In this document: positions 59,115 through 64,000 of the stretch, one piece after another
Layout: the number at the start of each line of letters is the position of its first letter
How positions within the stretch are numbered: position 1 is the first letter of the stretch
Source: Avena insularis
Taxonomy: Eukaryota > Streptophyta > Magnoliopsida > Poales > Poaceae
DNA: 64,000 nucleotides
Assembly (NCBI GenBank): GCA_023614405.1
Contig: CM042690.1
Span: forward strand, 526,086,293-526,150,292
Direction: 5' to 3'
The notes under the pieces: generated by a model
What the model was told of the DNA's origin: nothing
The model's input: only the letters and a program-made list of their open reading frames with translations
Database searches by the model: none
Made by a program: the position numbers and the translations under genes

Positions 59115-59965
59115 TCAAATAAAGAAGCATTAAGACCAAATTTCTTGCCCCTAACTTTCTTACCTTTATTCTTATCTTTAGGGAATGTATGATTGTTTGG
59201 TAGAGAAGAAAAATTCATGATGCCTTTTCCCACATCTATTATTGCTCCAAGGAATTTTAGTAGGGATCTTCCAAGCGTAATTTGTCCTTTTTCCTACACA
59301 TTCAATAAAAAGATAATCAGTAGACACCACTTTCTCTAAGATCTTTGTAAACACTCGTTCAGCTATTCCAATGGGTAATATAGTGGCATTATTGGTAAGA
59401 GATATTTCTTTTCCTCCCTCAGAAAGTCCCCAAAGGTTCAAGATTCATAGATATCTTTAGGCATGAGACATAATTCAGAAATGACATCACAACGAGCATC
59501 AAAAGTTTCATTATTTATAACAACTTTTACTGTAGGGAGCCATTTTGAAGATTCAGAATTCATTGGAACATATTAATGATGCTCTCTAAGCATGTCATAG
59601 CATTCTTTTAAACTAGCTGTGTTGGTCTCAAGAGTGTTTAATCTATCAAATATGTTTATAAAGGAGGAATCAGATTTGCTAGGCAAGTTATATGTAGAAA
59701 CCAACTTTTTTATGGCATTAAAAGCTTCACCCTCATTGCACTGGAGGAAATCTCCTCCTACTACAACATCCAAAGCATATTTATAACAAAGAGCAAGACT
59801 AAAGTAGAAACTGCTAAGAAACAAGCTTAGAGTCATTTTAGCTTCAGTTTTTTCATGTAAATCAGAAATTATAGACCAATCTTCTTTGAAACTCTCTTCA
59901 ATTCCTTGTTTGAAAGTAAAAATCATTTCCTCAGGTGACATGGTGATTGGACCAATGCTAGACAT
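59115..59965 (-). pseudogene. Gag-like gene of element D, broken
   Basis: Homologous to the gag of element B from the shared start (MSSIGPITMSPEEMIF, ATG at 59965-59963). Open to a TAA at 59573-59575, where element B has an Asn codon. A one-base deletion near 59440 then shifts the frame, and 59441-59178 continues with WGLSEGG, NNATILPIG and STKQSYIP. The Lys-rich end is out of frame again. The lesions differ from those in element B, so the family once had a longer intact protein. Confidence 0.68.
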
Positions 59966-60146
59966 AAAAGCAACTTGAAATAGATTTTTTTGTGTTTTTG
60001 ATGAAAGAAGCAAACCAGCAGAACTAATTTTTTTGTGTTTTTGATAAAAAGAAACAAGCAAAGAAAGAAAAATAAACTAAGAAAAACAAAAAAACAAAGT
60101 AAAGGGATTGGTTGTGAGAGACTCCCCTTGTGAAGCTGTCCTTAAC

Positions 60147-60164
60147 TCCCCGACAACGGCGCCA
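60147..60164 (-). other. Primer-binding site of element D, tRNA-Asp type
   Basis: The minus strand reads TGGCGCCGTTGTCGGGGA, one mismatch from the tRNA-Asp complement, 10 bp inside the LTR edge at 60175. Confidence 0.85.
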
Positions 60165-60174
60165 GAAAAAGGCT

Positions 60175-61132
60175 TGATGGCTCAGGATATGTCGAGCTCG
60201 TTGGGGACCCCAAGAGGAAGTTATGATGAGCACAACAGCAAGTTTCCCTTAGTTATGAAACCAAGGTTATCGAACCAGTAGGAGCAAGGAAACAGTCCAA
60301 GGTGTTGCTACCAATTTGGAATCCTGCACAATACAACCACATAACTTTGCCTCAACTTACAGTGAGGTTGTCAATCTCAACGGTTTGGCTGAAAACAAAG
60401 GATTAAACGTACAATGTGGAAGATAGTAATTGCTTGGAGAAAGTAAACAATAAACGGTAAACAGTAGATGGTATATCAATGGTAAAAGAATGGACCGGGG
60501 TGCATAGTTCCCAAGAGGTGTTTCTCCTTAAGATAAATAGCATGTTGGGTGAACAAATTACAGCGGGGCAATTGACAGATTTGAGAAAGCATACAATGCA
60601 TATACTAGAAATCTTGACTCCTATGAGATTTGATTGGGCATTATAACATAATACATAGACCGTAATCCAACTGCATCTATGACTAATAATCCACCTTTAG
60701 GTTATCGTCCGAACCCCTTCCAGTATTAAGTTACAAGCAACAGATAATTGCATTAAGAAAAGTGTGTAAAGTAAGCAATACGATTGCCCCAAGGACAAAG
60801 CATTGTTGTTTTCTCCCTAGTAGCAACAGCACATCTACAACCTTAGAGATTTCTGTCACTTCCCTAGATTACTAGAGGCATGAACCCACTATCGAGCATA
60901 AATATTCCCTCTTGGAGTTTCAAGCATCTACTTGGCCAAGATAGTTACTGACAACGGAAAACATGCAAGATCACAAATAACATAGACATGATAGAATCAA
61001 TAATCAATCTGAAATAGCATCTCAATATCCATCTGATCCCCGCAGACACAACATGTAAGATTACAAATTGTGATCTTGATCATGAACGGAGCTCACAAGA
61101 TCTAAACATGGTAGCACAACGGAGGAGAACCA
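60175..61132 (-). repeat. 5' LTR of element D, inner part only
   Basis: Matches 54866 to about 55830. Cut at 61132 by element E, so the promoter part is missing from the window. Confidence 0.85.
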
Positions 61133-62547
61133 TGATGTCTACGCACTTCTATTCTTGCAGACAGTTGTTGGGCCTCCAAGTGCAGAGGTTTGTAGAATAG
61201 TAGCAAGTTTCCCTTAAGTGGATTACCCAAGGTTTATCAAACTCAGGGAGGAAGTGGTCAAAGGTATCCCTCTCAAGCAACCCTGCAATCAAGATACAAG
61301 AAGTCTCTTCTATCCCCAACACACCCAATACACTTTTCAGGTGTATAGGTGCACTAGTTCGGTGAAGAGATAGTGAAATATAACTGTATGGATAATTATA
61401 AGTGCTAACGGTGCCAAAAAAGAGCTTGACGGGTAGGAAGAGACTAAAGGCAATCTGAAATAAATATGGAAGCAAGCAAACATGTAACATATCTAGTTGC
61501 TAATGGTGTTTCGATGCTTAGAAACAAGGCCTAGGGATCATACATTCACTAGTGAACACTCTCATATAAATATCTTCTCTTCATGATACTACTCGGAACT
61601 ACTCTCCGGGTGGACACTCTAATCCATGGTAGGGCCATAACAACACTCCTCAAAGTCCGCTTTCCCCATCTAGATAACCCTCCACTATCACCTTGAGCGC
61701 TAGATGGTTCCAACAATCACCACAATTTCATAGAGACATCCAACTCCAAATATAACTCATAATAAGTATTTGTAATCTCTAGCCTAAGTGCCACCATGGT
61801 GTGCACGCTATCAATTTCACACACGTGGGGAGAGCCAGAGATCTATTAAAACACTTAAGTAGCAAGGTAGATCTACTTGATTACAAAGCTCATGATCACA
61901 ATATGATCATTCATAGAGAGAGATGAACACATAGCTACCTGTAGAACCCTTAGCCTCAAGGAAGAACTACTCCCTCATCATCATGGGAATCAGCAACGCC
62001 GATGGAAATGGTGGTGGAGATCGATGGAGATGGCTCCGGAGGCAATTCCCCGTCCCAGTAGGGTGCCGGAACAGAGAGTTCTGTCCCCCGAATCTCCAGT
62101 TCAGTGGCGACGGTGCGACGGAACTTTTCGTGGCTATAGGCTGGATTATTTAGGGTTTTCTCATCGAGAGGCTTCTTATAGGCGAAGGGGTGATATCAGA
62201 GGGCGGACCAGGGGCCCACACCACCTGGTGGCGTGGCTAGGGGAACCCGCGCCACCACATGGTGTGGCCAACCCCTGGCCCCTCTCCGTCTCGTCTTCTG
62301 GCTCCGTGAGTCTTTCGGTAAAATATCGACTTTGGCTTTTGTTTGGTCCAATTCCGAGAATATTCATTTTCTGGATTTTCTGGAACCAAAAACAGCAGAA
62401 AACAGGCAACTGGCACTATGGCATCTTGTTAATAGGTTAGTTCCAGAAAATGTGTAAAAATAGTCCAAAGTGTAGACAAAACATAAGAAAGTAGATATAA
62501 AACAAGCATGGATCATCAAAAATTATAGATACGTTTGCAACGTATCA
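61133..62547 (-). repeat. 3' LTR of element E
   Basis: 1415 bp. On the minus strand it starts TGATACGTTGCAAACGTATC and ends AGTGCGTAGACATCA. Its first ~400 bp resemble the LTR of elements B and D (same TATA region and leader), but the rest is unrelated. It is therefore a distinct but related LTR family. Confidence 0.82.
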
Positions 62548-64000
62548 GCATCCCCAAGCTTAACTCCTGCTCGTCCTCAATTAGGTAAGTGATAAAAAGA
62601 AATAATAATTTTTGAGGTGACATGCACCATCATAATCTTGACCAAAGTATTTGTAGAACATTGATAGCTGGGATCATAGTACTTAAACATAGCATGAAAT
62701 ATATAGTTCTAACAATAAGACATAGCAACTATGTTGTAACATGAAAAGGTACAAACAAAAGATTCATGAATAACAATGCTTTGAAAGACATTTGTTTGTT
62801 TCACATATAGAAAACATAATGAGAATGGCATTCAGCTTGTCCCTCATAGTGTAGCAAAACATAAATGCATAGGACACCTTCAAAGTTCATAAGGGTGACT
62901 AGATACAAATAGTTTAAGAACAAGCAATATCAAAGTTATGAATCAATCAACAAGTCTTGGGACAATGCACATTAAACTAAGAATGGCCAATATGCTCTCT
63001 CAATAGGTGCATAAAGATAGAAGATGGAGACTCAACATAAAAGTTAAAGAAAGGCCCTTCAAAGGGAAGCAAGGATTTCAAGTCTCATAAAGAGCTTCCA
63101 AAAATTATGGTACTTGTTAGTTTTCAGCTCTCATTGCCCCTATCATCAACATCTTGAAGTGATTAAGGTTAAAGTGAACAATCTATGGAGTATATGCTTG
63201 ACAAAGTATAAGTTGGCAATCTCATGTCCCTTGAATACGAGGGCCGCTCCTCATGCTACTCAAGTTTAGTTACCGGTAAGTTCTTGTCATAGTAAGTATA
63301 TGTGTATCATAGAGAACCACCAACAGGGTACCCCTTGCACATGATACAGGAGCTTTCCCATAATCAAAATGCCAAGGCAAGAAGACAATGAGCATCTCAG
63401 CAATCTTCTTATTTACCATGGGAAAATGGTGCTTTTTTCTCTCTTTCCTCTTTTCTCATCTTTTTTTTCTTTTTCTCAATCTCCATCTCTTTTTTTATAA
63501 GAAAAATGCTTCATAGATTGCTCACTATGGTGATGCTGCAAGTTTCCACCAGGATTAGGCATGGCTTAGGCTAGCGGCCTAGGCATTTCTATAACACACA
63601 TACATAACTTCATGGACTTACAAGCTCCCCTTTCATTTCACACTGACGACATCCATAAACAAAAGAGCATGATATCAACTGGGTACAATGTACAAGTGCA
63701 ATGTTGAAAGCGTTCCCCATGACAACATGGTTCTGCTAATCCCAACGTATAAGTGCAAGCATATACAACATAGATGACACAATGGTTCAAGTTTATTAAG
63801 TGCGAGAAAAGTAAAGTGTGCCATCAAGTTTGCGAGAGCTTTAATCACTAATTTTCACATAACAAGTTTAATTTGGAAGGTAGATAAAAACATGAATATA
63901 CTTGGAATAGCAATAATGCTAATAGGTAGGTATGGTGGACTCTTTGGAATAACTTGGTTTTATTTGGAGTTGGATGCATGAGTGGAACTCATACTTGGTA
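62548..64000 (-). mobile_element. Element E internal region (3' part), running off the right edge
   Basis: On the minus strand it is the shared non-coding module ending in TTAAGCTTGGGGATGC next to the LTR. It is close to element D (56412-57830) but carries an AAAAAAGAGATGGAG/AGAAAAGAGGAAAG purine run (63430-63500) that is otherwise seen in element C (41225-41300). No ORF supported. Confidence 0.78.

Larger units (their letters stand above)
54866..61132 (-). mobile_element. Element D: minus-strand relative of element B, 5' LTR interrupted
   Basis: Read on the minus strand: 5' LTR part (61132-60175), tRNA-Asp primer site, gag remnant, non-coding module, 3' LTR (56411-54866). It inserted in the leader of Copia B at 54866. 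Element E later entered its 5' LTR at 61133, so the remainder and the far target duplication are outside the window. Confidence 0.85.

Noticed and set aside
1..64000. CRISPR array, defence island, phage or operon-like system
   Set aside because: Repeats here are LTRs, tandem leader repeats and microsatellites. Introns, TATA boxes and retrotransposon domains show plant nuclear DNA.
1..64000. tRNA or rRNA genes
   Set aside because: The tRNA-like matches are 18-base primer-binding sites next to LTRs, not full cloverleaf genes; no rRNA sequence recognised.

Overview
The window looks like repeat-dense nuclear DNA from a large-genome pooid grass (Triticeae or Poeae type). It carries BARE1/Angela-like Copia LTRs, long Gypsy LTRs, Gypsy primer-binding sites matching tRNA-Asp, a chromovirus and a LINE, packed as insertions inside insertions. 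I see no bacterial-type operon, CRISPR array, rRNA or tRNA gene. Nearly all coding potential is retrotransposon gag/pol, mostly broken. The only non-transposon gene I can support is a decayed four-exon B3-domain gene near 47.1-48.7 kb.

Left part (1-28245) is one nest. A chromovirus (chromodomain-containing Ty3/Gypsy; 5' LTR remnant 9065-10532, internal part about 17400-22874, 3' LTR 22875-26791, extra LTR tail 27936-28245) was hit twice. Element A (1-9064), with 3.7 kb LTRs and a zinc-knuckle ORF but no pol, lies inside its 5' LTR. Element B (10535-17353), a gag-only Gypsy, lies 2 bp past the end of that LTR. The chromovirus itself lies in a 5'-truncated LINE (28246-29670, minus), which lies in an older minus-strand Athila-like Gypsy (29671-31958).

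Middle part (31959-46310): a degraded BARE1/Angela-like Copia element was entered by a 2.08 kb solo LTR with target duplication CAAAC. It was also entered by a complete non-autonomous Gypsy, element C (35491-43637, target duplication CCAAC), whose only sizeable ORF is gag. The Copia gag/protease resumes at 44907-46310 and then breaks off.

Island (46311-51710): about 5.4 kb that is not obviously LTR retrotransposon. It holds the B3 pseudogene on the minus strand, its upstream region, a TA microsatellite and a foldback (MITE-like) element.

Right part (51711-64000): a second Angela-like LTR carries a MITE and a solo LTR built of CCGGATAATCCGG motifs. After its tRNA-Met-type primer site it is interrupted by minus-strand element D (54866-61132, same family as element B), which is interrupted in turn by minus-strand element E, running off the right edge.

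Elements B, C, D and E have different LTRs or gag genes but share the same long non-coding 3' internal module. This suggests that related non-autonomous elements are mobilised by a common partner not present here. That link is inference.
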